From: JBJHDF01 sp050486405
Lineage (GTDB): Bacteria; Pseudomonadota; Gammaproteobacteria; Pseudomonadales; Cellvibrionaceae
Direction of reading: 5' to 3'
Assembly: GCA_050486405.1 (NCBI GenBank)
Contig: JBJHDF010000008.1
Coordinates: 1 to 64,000 of the forward strand
Length of the DNA stretch: 64,000 nt
The notes under the pieces were generated by a model. It saw only the letters and a program-made list of their open reading frames with translations. It did no database searches and was not told the origin of the DNA. The first letter of the stretch is position 1; every line of letters starts with the position of its first letter. The translations under genes and the position numbers were made by a program. Of this stretch, positions 45,548-55,727 are shown one piece after another.

Positions 45548-45898
45548 TCAGCCCAGCTTTTCCTTGATGCGCGCGGCACGTCCGGTCAGGTCGCGCAGAT
45601 AGTACAGCTTGGCCTGACGCACGTCACCGCGACGCTTGACCTGAATGCTGTCCACCTGGCGGCTGTGGGTCTGAAAGGTACGCTCCACGCCGACACCGTG
45701 AGAGATCTTGCGCACGGTAAAGGCGGAGTTGATGCCGCGGTTGCGCTTGGCGATCACCACGCCTTCGTAGGCCTGCAGGCGCTCGCGGTTGCCCTCGGTA
45801 ACTTTTACCTGGACGACGACGGTGTCACCGGGGGAGAAATCCGGCACGTCGGTTTTCAGTTGTTCCTGTTCCAGTTCCTGAATGATCTTGTTGGTCAT
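45548..45898 (-). CDS. rplS: 50S ribosomal protein L19
   Basis: A 116-residue L19, full length. Recognisable parts are the N-terminal IIQELEQEQLKTDVPDFSPG, VIAKRNRGINSAFTVRKIS, and the C-terminal KLYYLRDLTGRAARIKEKL. Last gene of rpsP-rimM-trmD-rplS; its ATG overlaps the trmD stop. Confidence 0.97.
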   Translation of the reverse strand: MTNKIIQELEQEQLKTDVPDFSPGDTVVVQVKVTEGNRERLQAYEGVVIAKRNRGINSAFTVRKISHGVGVERTFQTHSRQVDSIQVKRRGDVRQAKLYYLRDLTGRAARIKEKLG

Positions 45899-46680
45899 GG
45901 CTGTTGCTCCTGGGAGTCTGTAGCTTCACAGCTAGAGTGATTACTTTCAAGGTCACGACGAAAGTCCGTCAGCAGCGCCTGCTGCTCCTCGGTTAAGTCT
46001 ATTGCCTGCAATAGATCCGGCCTTTTCAGCCAGGTTCGCCCCAGCGCCTGTTTCAGGCGCCAGCGCCGAATGCTCTCGTGGTTGCCGGACAGCAGTTCCT
46101 CCGGCACCCGTCGCCCCTCGAACACCTCGGGGCGGGTGTAGTGGGGGCAGTCCAGCAGCCCACCACTGAATGAATCCTGTTGCGCCGATTCGGCGTGGCC
46201 CAGCGCGCCCGGCAGCAGCCGGGTGACCGCGTCGATCAGCACCATGGCCGGCAGCTCGCCGCCGCTGAGCACATAGTCGCCGATGGACCACTCTTCGTCG
46301 ATCACGGTATCCAGCAGACGCTGATCGACGCCTTCGTAGCGGCCGGCCACCAACACCAGGTTGGGATAGCCCGCCAATTGTTCCACGCCCGCCTGGGTCA
46401 GAGGCCGCCCCTGGGGCGACAGGTAGACCACCCGGGCCGATTCTCCGGCCCACTCCCTGGCGGCGACGATGGCGTCGCGCAGCGGCTCCACCATCATCAC
46501 CATGCCGGGGCCGCCGCCATAAGGGCGGTCGTCCACGGTGCGGTGCCTGTCACGGGTATAGTCCCGGGGGTTCCAGCAGCGCAGGGCCACCAGACCCTCG
46601 CGCACCGCGCGACCGGTGACGCCGTACTCCGCCACAGCACCCAGCATGTCGGGAAACAGGGTGACCAGAGCGATTTTCAA
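45895..46680 (-). CDS. trmD: tRNA (guanine-N1)-methyltransferase
   Basis: A 261-residue SPOUT methylase that makes m1G37 in tRNAs and so prevents +1 frameshifting. The trefoil-knot SAM site shows in PYGGGPGMVMM, LSPQGRPLTQ, GRYEGVDQRLLD and SIGDYVLSGGELPA. The start chosen is TTG 46680 (MKIALVTLFPDM), with GAGG eight bases upstream; two upstream starts would add residues not seen in the family. It overlaps rplS by four bases. Confidence 0.95.
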   Translation of the reverse strand: MKIALVTLFPDMLGAVAEYGVTGRAVREGLVALRCWNPRDYTRDRHRTVDDRPYGGGPGMVMMVEPLRDAIVAAREWAGESARVVYLSPQGRPLTQAGVEQLAGYPNLVLVAGRYEGVDQRLLDTVIDEEWSIGDYVLSGGELPAMVLIDAVTRLLPGALGHAESAQQDSFSGGLLDCPHYTRPEVFEGRRVPEELLSGNHESIRRWRLKQALGRTWLKRPDLLQAIDLTEEQQALLTDFRRDLESNHSSCEATDSQEQQP

Positions 46681-46700
46681 GGGCCCCACCTCGCGATGGT

Positions 46701-47246
46701 TCAAAAATCCGGGTCCCAGTCCACGTCAACTGTGCCGGCTTCAATATCCACGGCGACCACAAACTGCTCCGGCACCCAGGGGACCAGCCGCTGCCGGTCA
46801 TCGATGCTGTCCGCGTCCGGGTCCACCACCAGCACATCGTTGGCGCCGGTTTCCAGCAGCCGGGCCACCCGGCCCAGACGCTGCCGCTGCCCCTGATGAA
46901 CGCTGACCACCGCCAGGCCCACCAACTGATGCCAATAATAGTCTCCCTGCTCCAGCGCCGGCATGCTGCGACGCTCCACCGCAATGTCCGCGCCGGTCAA
47001 GCGGGCGGCGAGATCGCGGTCGTCAAGTTCCCTGAAGTGTGCCACCAGACCCTTGCCGTGGCGACGACTGGCGTCGACCTCCACTTTCCGCAGTCCTTCC
47101 GCCGTTCTGAGCCACCAGGGCTGATAACGAAAAATCTGCTCCGGCGGCTGAGTGTCGGAGTGGATTTTCAGCCACCCCTTGACCCCGTAGACCGCAGCCA
47201 CCCGCCCGACATTGACCAGATCAGCGTCTGAGGGCACCACAGTCAA
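46701..47246 (-). CDS. rimM: Ribosome maturation factor RimM
   Basis: About 181 residues: an N-terminal RimM domain (VNVGRVAAVYGVKGWLKIHS) and a C-terminal PRC-barrel (YYWHQLVGLAVVS, LVPWVPEQFVVAVDI). It helps assemble the 30S head through S19. No ATG is available; TTG 47246 follows the rpsP stop by ten bases and gives a normal length, with GTG 47240 also possible. The frame further upstream overlaps rpsP and is not native. Confidence 0.93.
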   Translation of the reverse strand: MTVVPSDADLVNVGRVAAVYGVKGWLKIHSDTQPPEQIFRYQPWWLRTAEGLRKVEVDASRRHGKGLVAHFRELDDRDLAARLTGADIAVERRSMPALEQGDYYWHQLVGLAVVSVHQGQRQRLGRVARLLETGANDVLVVDPDADSIDDRQRLVPWVPEQFVVAVDIEAGTVDVDWDPDF

Positions 47247-47256
47247 ATGCCGACTA

Positions 47257-47517
47257 TCAGGCGGCCTGGGCCGGTTGCGCCTTGGCGTCTTTGACCAGCT
47301 TGCTGACGCGCTCGCTGAGCTGGGCACCCTGACCCACCCAGTGCTCGACCCGCTCCAGGTCCACGCGCAGACGCTCTTCCTGACCCCGGGCCACGGGATT
47401 AAAGAAGCCCACGCGCTCGATAAAACGGCCGTTGCGCGAGCTGCGGCTGTTGGTAACAGTCAGGTGGTAAAACGGACGCTTTTTGGAGCCGCCACGTGAC
47501 AGACGAATAGTAACCAT
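47257..47517 (-). CDS. rpsP: 30S ribosomal protein S16
   Basis: An 86-residue S16 (MVTIRLSRGGSKKRPFYHLT; NGRFIERVGFFNP) with a short Ala/Gln-rich tail. ATG 47517 follows AGGA. First gene of the operon; the 128-base gap up to the sensor gene should hold its promoter, though I see no clear consensus. Confidence 0.96.
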   Translation of the reverse strand: MVTIRLSRGGSKKRPFYHLTVTNSRSSRNGRFIERVGFFNPVARGQEERLRVDLERVEHWVGQGAQLSERVSKLVKDAKAQPAQAA

Positions 47518-47645
47518 TGAATGCTTCCTGTAGTTGCCATAGTTGGCCGGTCCCGGGGGATCAAGGCCAGATTGAACGGTTTTTACGCGCCAAGTGCGCG
47601 AAAGGCGCCGCATTTTACGGGAAACGGGGGGGTTTGTATAGGGTA

Positions 47646-50600
47646 TTATTCCGCTGCCGGCTCCGCCGGGGGCGCCACTTCGACCCGGTTGCGACCGCCC
47701 TGTTTGGCGCGATAGAGCGCCAGGTCCGCACGCTTGAAAATGGCGTCAAATTCCTCATTATGGGTAGCGCTGGCCACGCCAACACTGACGGTCATGCGCT
47801 GGGCAACACCGTGAACCTCAAACACGTGGCCCTCTATCAGGGCGCGGAGCTTTTCCGCCAGTATCAGCAGGTCGCCGTGCTGGATGCTGGGGCACAGAAG
47901 CAGGAACTCCTCCCCGCCCCAGCGGGCAAACTTGTCCGCTGAGCGCACGCTGCCAGAAATCAGGTCCGAGAACTCCTTGAGAATCTGATCACCGGCATCG
48001 TGCCCCAGTTCGTCATTGATCCGTTTGAAATGATCGACGTCCATGATCAGCAGGCCAATACCCTGCTGGAAGCTTTGCCCGGCGAACAGCTCCTGCCGAG
48101 CGCGCTCAATGGATGTGCGGTTGCCAATGCCCGTCAGGGGGTCGGTTGCGGCGAGCTTGCGGTAAATGTCACTTCTAATACGCAGCGCCTGGATGCGAAC
48201 CCCCAACACGATAGCCGCCGCCAGTACCAGGGCGTAGACAATGTAGGCCCATAGCGAACGCCAGGGTGGCGGTTCTATCTCAACGACTATAGCCGTCCCT
48301 TCCTCGTTCCACACACCATCCCGATTGGCCGCAATCACCCGAAAGACATAGCGCCCGGGGTTTATATTGGTATAGGTAGCGGATGTCTGGTTGCCAATCT
48401 CGTTCCAATCCCGGTCAAACCCCTCAAGCATGTAGGCGTACCGATTGCTCGTCGGCGAGCGATAACTCAGCGCGGCAAAGTCGAACGAGAACATCGTATG
48501 TCTGTGTCCGAGCCGAATACGGTCCAACTCGGAAATGGCGATCGGCAGGATGCCGTCGTCGGCGCCGATCGCCACGGGTTTGTTCATTACACGAAGGCCA
48601 GTAATCACTACTGGCGGGGGAGACGAATCATGCACAAGTCGGTCGGGGTCAAAAACGCTGAAACCGTTGATGCCACCAACATACAGCATGCCGTCGGCAT
48701 CCCTGAAGGTGGCATCGCGATTAAAGTTATTCGACGACAAGCCGTGAGATCGACGGTAGGTGGAGATTTCGAACGTATCCACATCAATGCGCGCAATGCC
48801 GCTGACAGTCGTTACCCAGATGGCGCCATTGCGGTCTTCGATAATACTCGAAATGGTATCGGAAGGAAGTCCGTCCGACACGCGAAGCGCGCTGAACCTG
48901 CCTTCATGATACTGATACATGTTCAGCCCGGCATCCCGGGTGCCCACCCACAGTATGCCCCTACTGTCCTGGAACAGGGAAATGATATGATCACTACTGA
49001 TTGTCGTCGCGTCGGCCGGGTCGTGCAGATAGTGACGAAACTCGCCGGCCCGCCTGTCGTATCGTGTCAACCCCTCCAGGGTGCCAACCCAAAGGTCGCC
49101 GTAACTGTCCTCCAGCATCGTCCACAACTGATTGCTGATCAGGGAGCTGGGGTCATCCTCGCTGGCCAGATAGCGAACAAAGCTGTCCGTCTCGGGCACA
49201 TACCGGTTCAAGCCATTCGTCTCGGTGGCAACCCAGATGGTGTCGTCGCTGTCGCGCAGCACCCTCCAGATCAGATCACCACTGATGCTGTTGGGGTCCG
49301 TTGGATCGGGCACATAGTGCCGGAACTTTTCTGTACTTCTGTCGAAACGATGCAGGCCGCCGGACCAGGTTCCCACCCAGAGATCCCCCGAAGCATCCTC
49401 CTCAATGGTCAACACCGCGCCGTGCTGCAGCGCATGCGGGTCCTGCGGGTTGGGGTAGTAGCGCCGAAACACCCCAGCCGACCGATCAAACGAATTCAGA
49501 CCGTTCTCCGTTCCAATCCAGAGCATTCCACTGCTGTCCTCAAAAAAAAAGAGAACGCCGCTGTCCGACAAACTGTTGGCAACATCGGGTTTATGAATGT
49601 AATTGGTAAAAACCGATGCCGAGTGGTCCAAAAAGTTTACACCGGTCGGAAACATGCCCACCCACAGGTTCCCCTGACTGTCCTCATACAAGTGCCGGGG
49701 ATGATTGGAACTCAGGCTATTGCTGTCGTACGCGTTGTGCCTGAAGTTGCGAAAAGTATCGGTTTCCTCGACATACAGAGACAGACCACCGTGATCCAGC
49801 GCCACCCATACGCCATGGCTTTTATCAACCAGAATATCGGCTACATTGTTGCTGGCAAGCGACGTCGGGTCTGCTGGATCATGACGATAACTTTCAAATC
49901 TGCTGCCGTCAGAACTCATACGACTCAACCCGCGATTGTAGGTCCCCACCCATAAACGGCCCAGGTGATCTTCCGCGATCGCGGAAACGTCGTTATCGAT
50001 AATTGATGTCGGGTCTTCGGGATCGTGTACATAGCGAAAAAACGTGCCCCGCTCAAGGTCAAACAGATTCAAACCAGCGCGGCTGCCGCCAACCCAGATA
50101 CGCCCTTTGCTGTCGATCAATATCTCCCTGACAAGATTTTCACCCTGCAAGCCGCTTCTCGCCTCAGAAAAGTAGTATGTCGAGAAGGCGCTTCTGTCCG
50201 CATTCAACACGTTCAGTCCATTGGCTGTGCCTACCAGCAGATTGTTGTGTCTGTCGACGGCCAGGGCATTGATATTGTCGTTGCTGAGAGTGCCGCTTGC
50301 GCCGGTTGCGGATGTAAAACGGTCAAAATCGTCCGTTTTCGGGTTGTACCTGTTCAACCCCCTGCCGGTTCCTACCCACAACACTCCATCGTGATCCAGC
50401 GCCATGGCCCACACGAAATTGCCACTGATCGAGCGAGGGTCGTCCGGGTCGGTGCGATACACTACCAGCTCGTGGCCGTGGTACCTGGCGAGACCATTCT
50501 CACCCGCAAACCAGATAAACCCGCGCTGATCCTCGATTGTTCCCCTGACGGCACTGAGATTGCTGCTGGTATCCCCGCCGTCATCGGTCATCAGCAAGCG

Positions 50601-50696
50601 CTGAAATTGCAACTCTCCCGCAGTTGCTGCCAACCAAGGACAAAGAAACAGCAGGCACCAAGGCACCCACCTCAGATCAGGCATAAGCCCCATCAC
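47646..50696 (-). CDS. Periplasmic-propeller sensor diguanylate cyclase
   Basis: A 1016-residue membrane sensor. A signal peptide is followed by about a dozen regulator-propeller repeats (recurring W-V/I-G-T-x-x-G-L-N-R/S-Y/F units with D-S-x-G before them) making two beta-propellers to about residue 700. Then comes a Y_Y_Y immunoglobulin-like domain (LEGFDRDWNEIG), one membrane helix (near 815-835), and a cytoplasmic GGDEF domain. Active site GGEEF is at 927-931 and the product-inhibition RxxD at 918-921 is intact, so it should make cyclic di-GMP. Such propellers in HTCS proteins sense oligosaccharides; the ligand here is unknown. Confidence 0.88.
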   Translation of the reverse strand: MMGLMPDLRWVPWCLLFLCPWLAATAGELQFQRLLMTDDGGDTSSNLSAVRGTIEDQRGFIWFAGENGLARYHGHELVVYRTDPDDPRSISGNFVWAMALDHDGVLWVGTGRGLNRYNPKTDDFDRFTSATGASGTLSNDNINALAVDRHNNLLVGTANGLNVLNADRSAFSTYYFSEARSGLQGENLVREILIDSKGRIWVGGSRAGLNLFDLERGTFFRYVHDPEDPTSIIDNDVSAIAEDHLGRLWVGTYNRGLSRMSSDGSRFESYRHDPADPTSLASNNVADILVDKSHGVWVALDHGGLSLYVEETDTFRNFRHNAYDSNSLSSNHPRHLYEDSQGNLWVGMFPTGVNFLDHSASVFTNYIHKPDVANSLSDSGVLFFFEDSSGMLWIGTENGLNSFDRSAGVFRRYYPNPQDPHALQHGAVLTIEEDASGDLWVGTWSGGLHRFDRSTEKFRHYVPDPTDPNSISGDLIWRVLRDSDDTIWVATETNGLNRYVPETDSFVRYLASEDDPSSLISNQLWTMLEDSYGDLWVGTLEGLTRYDRRAGEFRHYLHDPADATTISSDHIISLFQDSRGILWVGTRDAGLNMYQYHEGRFSALRVSDGLPSDTISSIIEDRNGAIWVTTVSGIARIDVDTFEISTYRRSHGLSSNNFNRDATFRDADGMLYVGGINGFSVFDPDRLVHDSSPPPVVITGLRVMNKPVAIGADDGILPIAISELDRIRLGHRHTMFSFDFAALSYRSPTSNRYAYMLEGFDRDWNEIGNQTSATYTNINPGRYVFRVIAANRDGVWNEEGTAIVVEIEPPPWRSLWAYIVYALVLAAAIVLGVRIQALRIRSDIYRKLAATDPLTGIGNRTSIERARQELFAGQSFQQGIGLLIMDVDHFKRINDELGHDAGDQILKEFSDLISGSVRSADKFARWGGEEFLLLCPSIQHGDLLILAEKLRALIEGHVFEVHGVAQRMTVSVGVASATHNEEFDAIFKRADLALYRAKQGGRNRVEVAPPAEPAAE

Positions 50697-50906
50697 ACTA
50701 ACTCCCTAAATACCAACGACCGAAAACTCGGCGCCCTCAGTATAGATCAAAATTGCGCCACGGTAGGACGGCTGTACCAACGACACCGAATCTTGCTTAA
50801 AACCGGCCTTTTTTATACAGTTTTGGACGGAAACGGACCACAGGTGGTATGCTGACCACCCGTGGCTGCCAGAACCACCAATCCAATAATCCCCTGAACC
50901 GCCATC

Positions 50907-53687
50907 ATGACGCTACTCAACCGCCTCACCAAAGCCAAAAAACTGCCCCCGGGTCCTCGGGACAAAGTCGCGGCGCTGGCGGACAAATCCCAGGCCGAGC
51001 TACAGGCGATTGTGTACAGCGATGCCGCTGAGGCGACGCGTGAAGCGGCGGTGGCCCGCCTGGAATACTGCCCCGACCTACTGCGCTGTGCCCAGGACGA
51101 CGCTGGCAGTAGGCTGCGGCTGGCCGCGCGCAAACGTTTGGGCGAGATGCTGGAGCAACAGGCGATCGCACTGGACAGACTGCAGCGGGATCTGCCCGAT
51201 CCCTGGGAGGCGTTGGTGATCGGCAGCTACTCGCCAAGGGTCGGACAGCAAATCCTGGAAAACGTCACCGAGCCCCAGGCGCTGCTGCAACTGGCCATCC
51301 ACGGTGCCAGCGTGCAGGTGCGCCAGGCTGCGGCCCAAAAATTGTCAAACAGACCAGAACTGGAACAACTGCTCAAAGCAGCCCAGGGGCGGGACAAGGC
51401 TGTCTACCGGATTGCCAAAACGCGCCTGGATGTCTTCAAAGCCGAAGATGCCCGACAAGCCGAGCAACAGGCTCAGGCCAGGGTCATCTGCGAGAAGCTG
51501 GAGCAACTGGCACGAGTCGATGCGGACCCGCTGTACGAGGCCAAGCTGACCAAGTTGCAGGACGACTGGCAGGCGCTGGATGCTTCGATTGTGGAGGAGT
51601 TGCAGCACACTTACCATGCGTCACTGCAACTGTGTCAGGATCAGTTAGCGGCGAAAACCCGGCAACTGGCGGTGCTTGAACAGAAGCGCAGACAAACGGA
51701 AGCTACCCAGCAGGAATTGCAGCAGTGCCTAGCGACCAGTGCAGAACTGATCCTCGGCTTGTGTGCCGCCGATGAGGGTGCGCAGGCAGGCGACGACTTT
51801 GCCCGCCAGTTTTCCCAACTGCGCGCCAACCTTGAACGCCTGAAGGCCGACCAGGCCGGAGACGGCGAAGTGCGCGCCTTGTGCGAACGGATGGCTGCTG
51901 CGGAGTCGCTGCTGGACACACTGAAACGGTCCGACGGCACCCCTGAGGCCAGCCCATCGCGTGCGCTCAAGCGAGCCGTCGAACAGGTTTTGGACACTTG
52001 TGGCTGGACCATGGAGACTGCGCCGGCGCCCGTTACCACCCTCTGGCAACGCATCACCGAGCAGGAGCAGCTTGCCGCTTCGGCCAAGCGCCGGCAACGC
52101 AAGCGCATTCAGCAACTGGAACAACTGGTGCGCAGGGGGCTGGGCGCCGCCCGCAGCGGTCAGGTACGCAAAGCCAGGGGCATCCATCGCGCTGCCGCCG
52201 AGGAGCGGGAAAAACTGCAGGAGCTGCCCGCGGCACTGGTCAAGCAACTGGAAAAATTGGATCAGGCGATCGAGCAGCTCAGCGACTGGCACGAGTTTGC
52301 CGTCACACCGAAGAAACAGGCGCTGATAAAACAGATGCAGGCACTGCAGGACAGCGCTCTGCCGGCAGAGGAACTGGCGACAAAGATTCACAAGCTTCAG
52401 GACGACTGGCGGGAAGTGAGCAAGGGCGTGCCCCATGCCGACGAATCCCTCTGGCAGGAGTTCAAGGCGGCATCTGACATAGCCTTCACGCCCTGCAAAC
52501 AACATTTCGACGACCTGGCCAAACAGCGCGAAAACAATCAGGCGGGGCGCGAGCAACTGATTGAGCAACTGCGCTACTACCTGGACAATTACACTTGGGA
52601 CGACCCGGTCTGGAGCGATGTGGAACGCACCTTCCGCCAGGCGCGGGATGAATGGCGGCGCTACTGGCCGGTCCCCAGACACGCCAGCAAGGATCAGGAC
52701 GCCCGCTTTGAACCCCTGATGGATCTTTTGCACGCCCGGCTCAAGGAGCACTACGATGCCAACAAGGCCGCCAGGGAGATATTGATTGCCCGCGCCGCCG
52801 AACTGGCGCAACAGGACAATCTGGAGCAGGCCATTGCGGGCATCAAACAGTTACAACAACGCTGGAAGGATATTGGCAAGTGCCTGCCCAAGGACAGCAA
52901 GAAACTTTGGAAGCAATTTCGTCACCACTGTGACGCTGCTTTTGTCCGTCGTGAGCAAGCCCACCAGGCTGCCAATCAGGCAAGCCTCGCCGAACAGGAC
53001 ACGGCTGAAGCCATTATCGCGCAACTGAGCGTCCTGGCGGCGCAGCCAGCGACGGCGGTCGCCGCTGAAAAAGCACAGCTGGTCCGACTAAAAGCTGAAT
53101 TCGAGGCGTTGACGCAATTGCCCAGAGCTAAGGTCAAAGCCCTCACCGGCCGCTTTCACAAGGCTGTAGCCAGTGTTCAGAGCAAGATTCAACAAGCGCA
53201 AGTCGAGACCAAACAGCAGCAATGGCAGCGGCTTCTGGGCGCCGTCGCAGCCCTGCACCAGGCTGAGCTCGCCACACTGCGCAACGAGCCGGCCGACAGT
53301 GCAACCGAATCCGCCAGAGCGGCACTGACCGCAGTCGAGGTCTGGCCCGGCAACAGCCGCGCCATACTGCAGCGACGTCTGGACACACTGCAGCAACTAA
53401 CTGCGGCGCAACAGGCCGACAGTGTGGAGCAACTGGCCGAGTTGCAGGTTCGCGCGGACATTCTGAACGGCAAGGAGTCACCCGCGGCGGAGCGCCCCCT
53501 GCGCATGGCCTACCAGATGAAAATCCTGCAAAGGGAATTTGGCCAATCGCACCACGACTCGGCCGCCGATCTGCTGGCGGCCTGGCTGGAACTGGTCGCC
53601 CTGGAACCAGCTCTGCTGCAGCAGAGCCTGGAGCGCATGGGCACCGTATTATCGCCCATGGCTAAAGGTCAGAGCATGTCCTCGTAG
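50907..53687 (+). CDS. DUF349 domain-containing protein
   Basis: A 926-residue, almost wholly helical protein with at least three DUF349 units in the C-terminal half: DDWREVSKGVPHADESLWQ, ARDEWRRYWPVP and LQQRWKDIGKCLPKDSKKLW. The N-terminal half is Gln-rich and coiled-coil-like. Function of the family is not established. ATG 50907 is close after the divergent sensor gene (about 210 bases). Its end overlaps the fabY end by 19 bases in convergent orientation. Confidence 0.82.
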   Translation: MTLLNRLTKAKKLPPGPRDKVAALADKSQAELQAIVYSDAAEATREAAVARLEYCPDLLRCAQDDAGSRLRLAARKRLGEMLEQQAIALDRLQRDLPDPWEALVIGSYSPRVGQQILENVTEPQALLQLAIHGASVQVRQAAAQKLSNRPELEQLLKAAQGRDKAVYRIAKTRLDVFKAEDARQAEQQAQARVICEKLEQLARVDADPLYEAKLTKLQDDWQALDASIVEELQHTYHASLQLCQDQLAAKTRQLAVLEQKRRQTEATQQELQQCLATSAELILGLCAADEGAQAGDDFARQFSQLRANLERLKADQAGDGEVRALCERMAAAESLLDTLKRSDGTPEASPSRALKRAVEQVLDTCGWTMETAPAPVTTLWQRITEQEQLAASAKRRQRKRIQQLEQLVRRGLGAARSGQVRKARGIHRAAAEEREKLQELPAALVKQLEKLDQAIEQLSDWHEFAVTPKKQALIKQMQALQDSALPAEELATKIHKLQDDWREVSKGVPHADESLWQEFKAASDIAFTPCKQHFDDLAKQRENNQAGREQLIEQLRYYLDNYTWDDPVWSDVERTFRQARDEWRRYWPVPRHASKDQDARFEPLMDLLHARLKEHYDANKAAREILIARAAELAQQDNLEQAIAGIKQLQQRWKDIGKCLPKDSKKLWKQFRHHCDAAFVRREQAHQAANQASLAEQDTAEAIIAQLSVLAAQPATAVAAEKAQLVRLKAEFEALTQLPRAKVKALTGRFHKAVASVQSKIQQAQVETKQQQWQRLLGAVAALHQAELATLRNEPADSATESARAALTAVEVWPGNSRAILQRRLDTLQQLTAAQQADSVEQLAELQVRADILNGKESPAAERPLRMAYQMKILQREFGQSHHDSAADLLAAWLELVALEPALLQQSLERMGTVLSPMAKGQSMSS

Positions 53688-55570
53688 CGGTTCGGGATAT
53701 TCAGATCAACGCCCTGGGCGAAGCCGGGCAGATTGACGCTCTCCCGATCCAAGGTCACCCGCTCCTCGTCAATCAGCCCTTCGCCGAAGCGATAGATAAC
53801 ATTCAGGTCACCGCGCAACGCGGCCTTATCGTAATCATTCGCCGCTGCACGCACCGTTTCACGTCGCTCGGCGTAGACGCCAAAGGTCCTATCGCCGTAG
53901 CGGCGCCGCAGCATGCGCTCCACCACACGCGGCGCCAGCACCGCCGCCGAAGCGTTGTTGCCGCCAAAGCCCTTGGAGTTGATAAAGGCCACGTCGAGAG
54001 GATCATCGCGCCGGTCGATGTCGGCGGTGGAAAACCGCAGGCGATCGGCGTAAACGTCGTCGGCCACCCTGTCGATAGTTTTGATGCCGGGTATCCAACC
54101 ATGCTGAAAGATACCGAGGCTGCTGATCAGTTGCTCACCGCTGGCGGACGCCAACGAGTGGCCAACATAGGCCTTGATCGCCGCCACTGGCCACTGTTCT
54201 ATATCGAAGGCCCTGGCCACCTGATCGAAGATACGGGATTCGGTGACCCGGTTCTGCGGTGTGCTGGAGCCGTGCGCCTGAATCATCGAGCGATGTCGAA
54301 TGGCCTCGTCGCCCAGCATGGCTCTGGCACCGGCCACGGCCTTGGCCATGGTTATGTAGTTGCCGGGCCCGGGCGCGGAAATGGATTTTTTGTAGCCGTC
54401 GGCATTGATAAAGACGTCGCTCACCGCGCCGAAAATATCAGCCCCTAATTCGATGGCCAGAGCGTCGTCCATCAGCACCACATACTGGCTGGCCTCGGCC
54501 ATAGTGAAGCCGCAGTTTTCGCCAAAGGGACGGCTGGAGCGCCGCAGGTCCGGTGTGTCGGTGCCGTCAAGCTTGCAGAGTTTGTCGGCGGCGGCCAAAG
54601 CACCCATGGTGGCATAGCCGTCGATGATTTCCTGCACTATGGGCGCCTCGGCATTACCCACTACCGCCACCCGAATCCGACCGTTGGCAATGTCCTCGAC
54701 GGCCGCCCGCAAATTGTAGAGAAAGGAGGCGCAGGCACCGACCAGCGCACTGGTGTGGCCGACGCTGCCCAGAATATAGGCGTTGACGAAATCCGCCGGC
54801 ATGGTGTTCAGGCCCAGGGGGCACTGCTTGGTGCTCACGCGCCCGCCGCGCAGCCGAGCCTGCATCAGGCCGCCAAAGCCGGGCTCGTCCACCTGGCTCA
54901 TGACGTTACTGGCATAGACGCCCACCTGGTCCGGCCGGATGGTATCGACGACGCGCTCCCACACCAATCCCATGGAGCGCACGGCATCCGAGGCACCGAT
55001 CACGGCCAGTTGCAGCGCCCGTGGATGAAAGTGGGAATTATACAGGGCAGCGGGGTCGAAGCCCCGGGGCATCTGGCCGGCGGACTTGACCGGCAGCTCC
55101 CGGTAACTGTCCAGCTTGACCTGCAGCGAACCGCTCACACGCACCCGAACCCGCCCCTCATCCAGCGACTCCAATTGCCAGTCTGCCGGCACCGGCTCGG
55201 GCAGATCCCGGCGGTGTAACGTAAAGACAAGGGGTTGTTCGCCGCCGGAGAGGGTGGCATTTTTCTGCCAGTGGGTGGCGTCGGGATCAAACAATGGCGC
55301 TTCAATGGCGCGAATCAGGGTACCGTCCAATACCTGAGCCCCCAGCCGGGCTTCCAGTGCGGGCAGGTCAAGACGCGTGCCGTCCAGCAGGCTGTAACCG
55401 CCCTCTTCCCAACGCGCCAGCCCCATCAGCACCGCCAAGCCGGCCAGGGTCTCCTGTCGCGCCTGCGTCGACAGGCTCTCTATCACCATCCGCCGATAGG
55501 CGTGATGACCGGACGCACGCCCGGCGGCACTGAAGCCACCAAAACCAACGATTACCGGCAAGCGGGTCAT
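53669..55570 (-). CDS. fabY: Beta-acetoacetyl-ACP synthase FabY
   Basis: A 633-residue ketoacyl synthase, the length of Pseudomonas aeruginosa FabY (634), which starts fatty acid synthesis by condensing acetyl-CoA with malonyl-ACP in place of FabH. The Cys-His-His triad is C280 (VGACASFL), H433 (AHGSSTPQN) and H471 (VGHSLASASG). The first 180 residues are the extra domain peculiar to FabY. Divergent from the GlxA-like regulator. Confidence 0.88.
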   Translation of the reverse strand: MTRLPVIVGFGGFSAAGRASGHHAYRRMVIESLSTQARQETLAGLAVLMGLARWEEGGYSLLDGTRLDLPALEARLGAQVLDGTLIRAIEAPLFDPDATHWQKNATLSGGEQPLVFTLHRRDLPEPVPADWQLESLDEGRVRVRVSGSLQVKLDSYRELPVKSAGQMPRGFDPAALYNSHFHPRALQLAVIGASDAVRSMGLVWERVVDTIRPDQVGVYASNVMSQVDEPGFGGLMQARLRGGRVSTKQCPLGLNTMPADFVNAYILGSVGHTSALVGACASFLYNLRAAVEDIANGRIRVAVVGNAEAPIVQEIIDGYATMGALAAADKLCKLDGTDTPDLRRSSRPFGENCGFTMAEASQYVVLMDDALAIELGADIFGAVSDVFINADGYKKSISAPGPGNYITMAKAVAGARAMLGDEAIRHRSMIQAHGSSTPQNRVTESRIFDQVARAFDIEQWPVAAIKAYVGHSLASASGEQLISSLGIFQHGWIPGIKTIDRVADDVYADRLRFSTADIDRRDDPLDVAFINSKGFGGNNASAAVLAPRVVERMLRRRYGDRTFGVYAERRETVRAAANDYDKAALRGDLNVIYRFGEGLIDEERVTLDRESVNLPGFAQGVDLNIPNRYEDML

Positions 55571-55727
55571 AACTGCTCTCCAACAGCACTCAAACAGGGC
55601 GTTTCACGAGTGTATTCACATTATGCACAACGAGTTATGGGTAAATCAGCCAGTAAATGTGGTAATCTGGCCAATCTGCCGCCAATCAGCGAGCCTGATA
55701 CAGCGGACAACCCCCGGGAGCATATAG

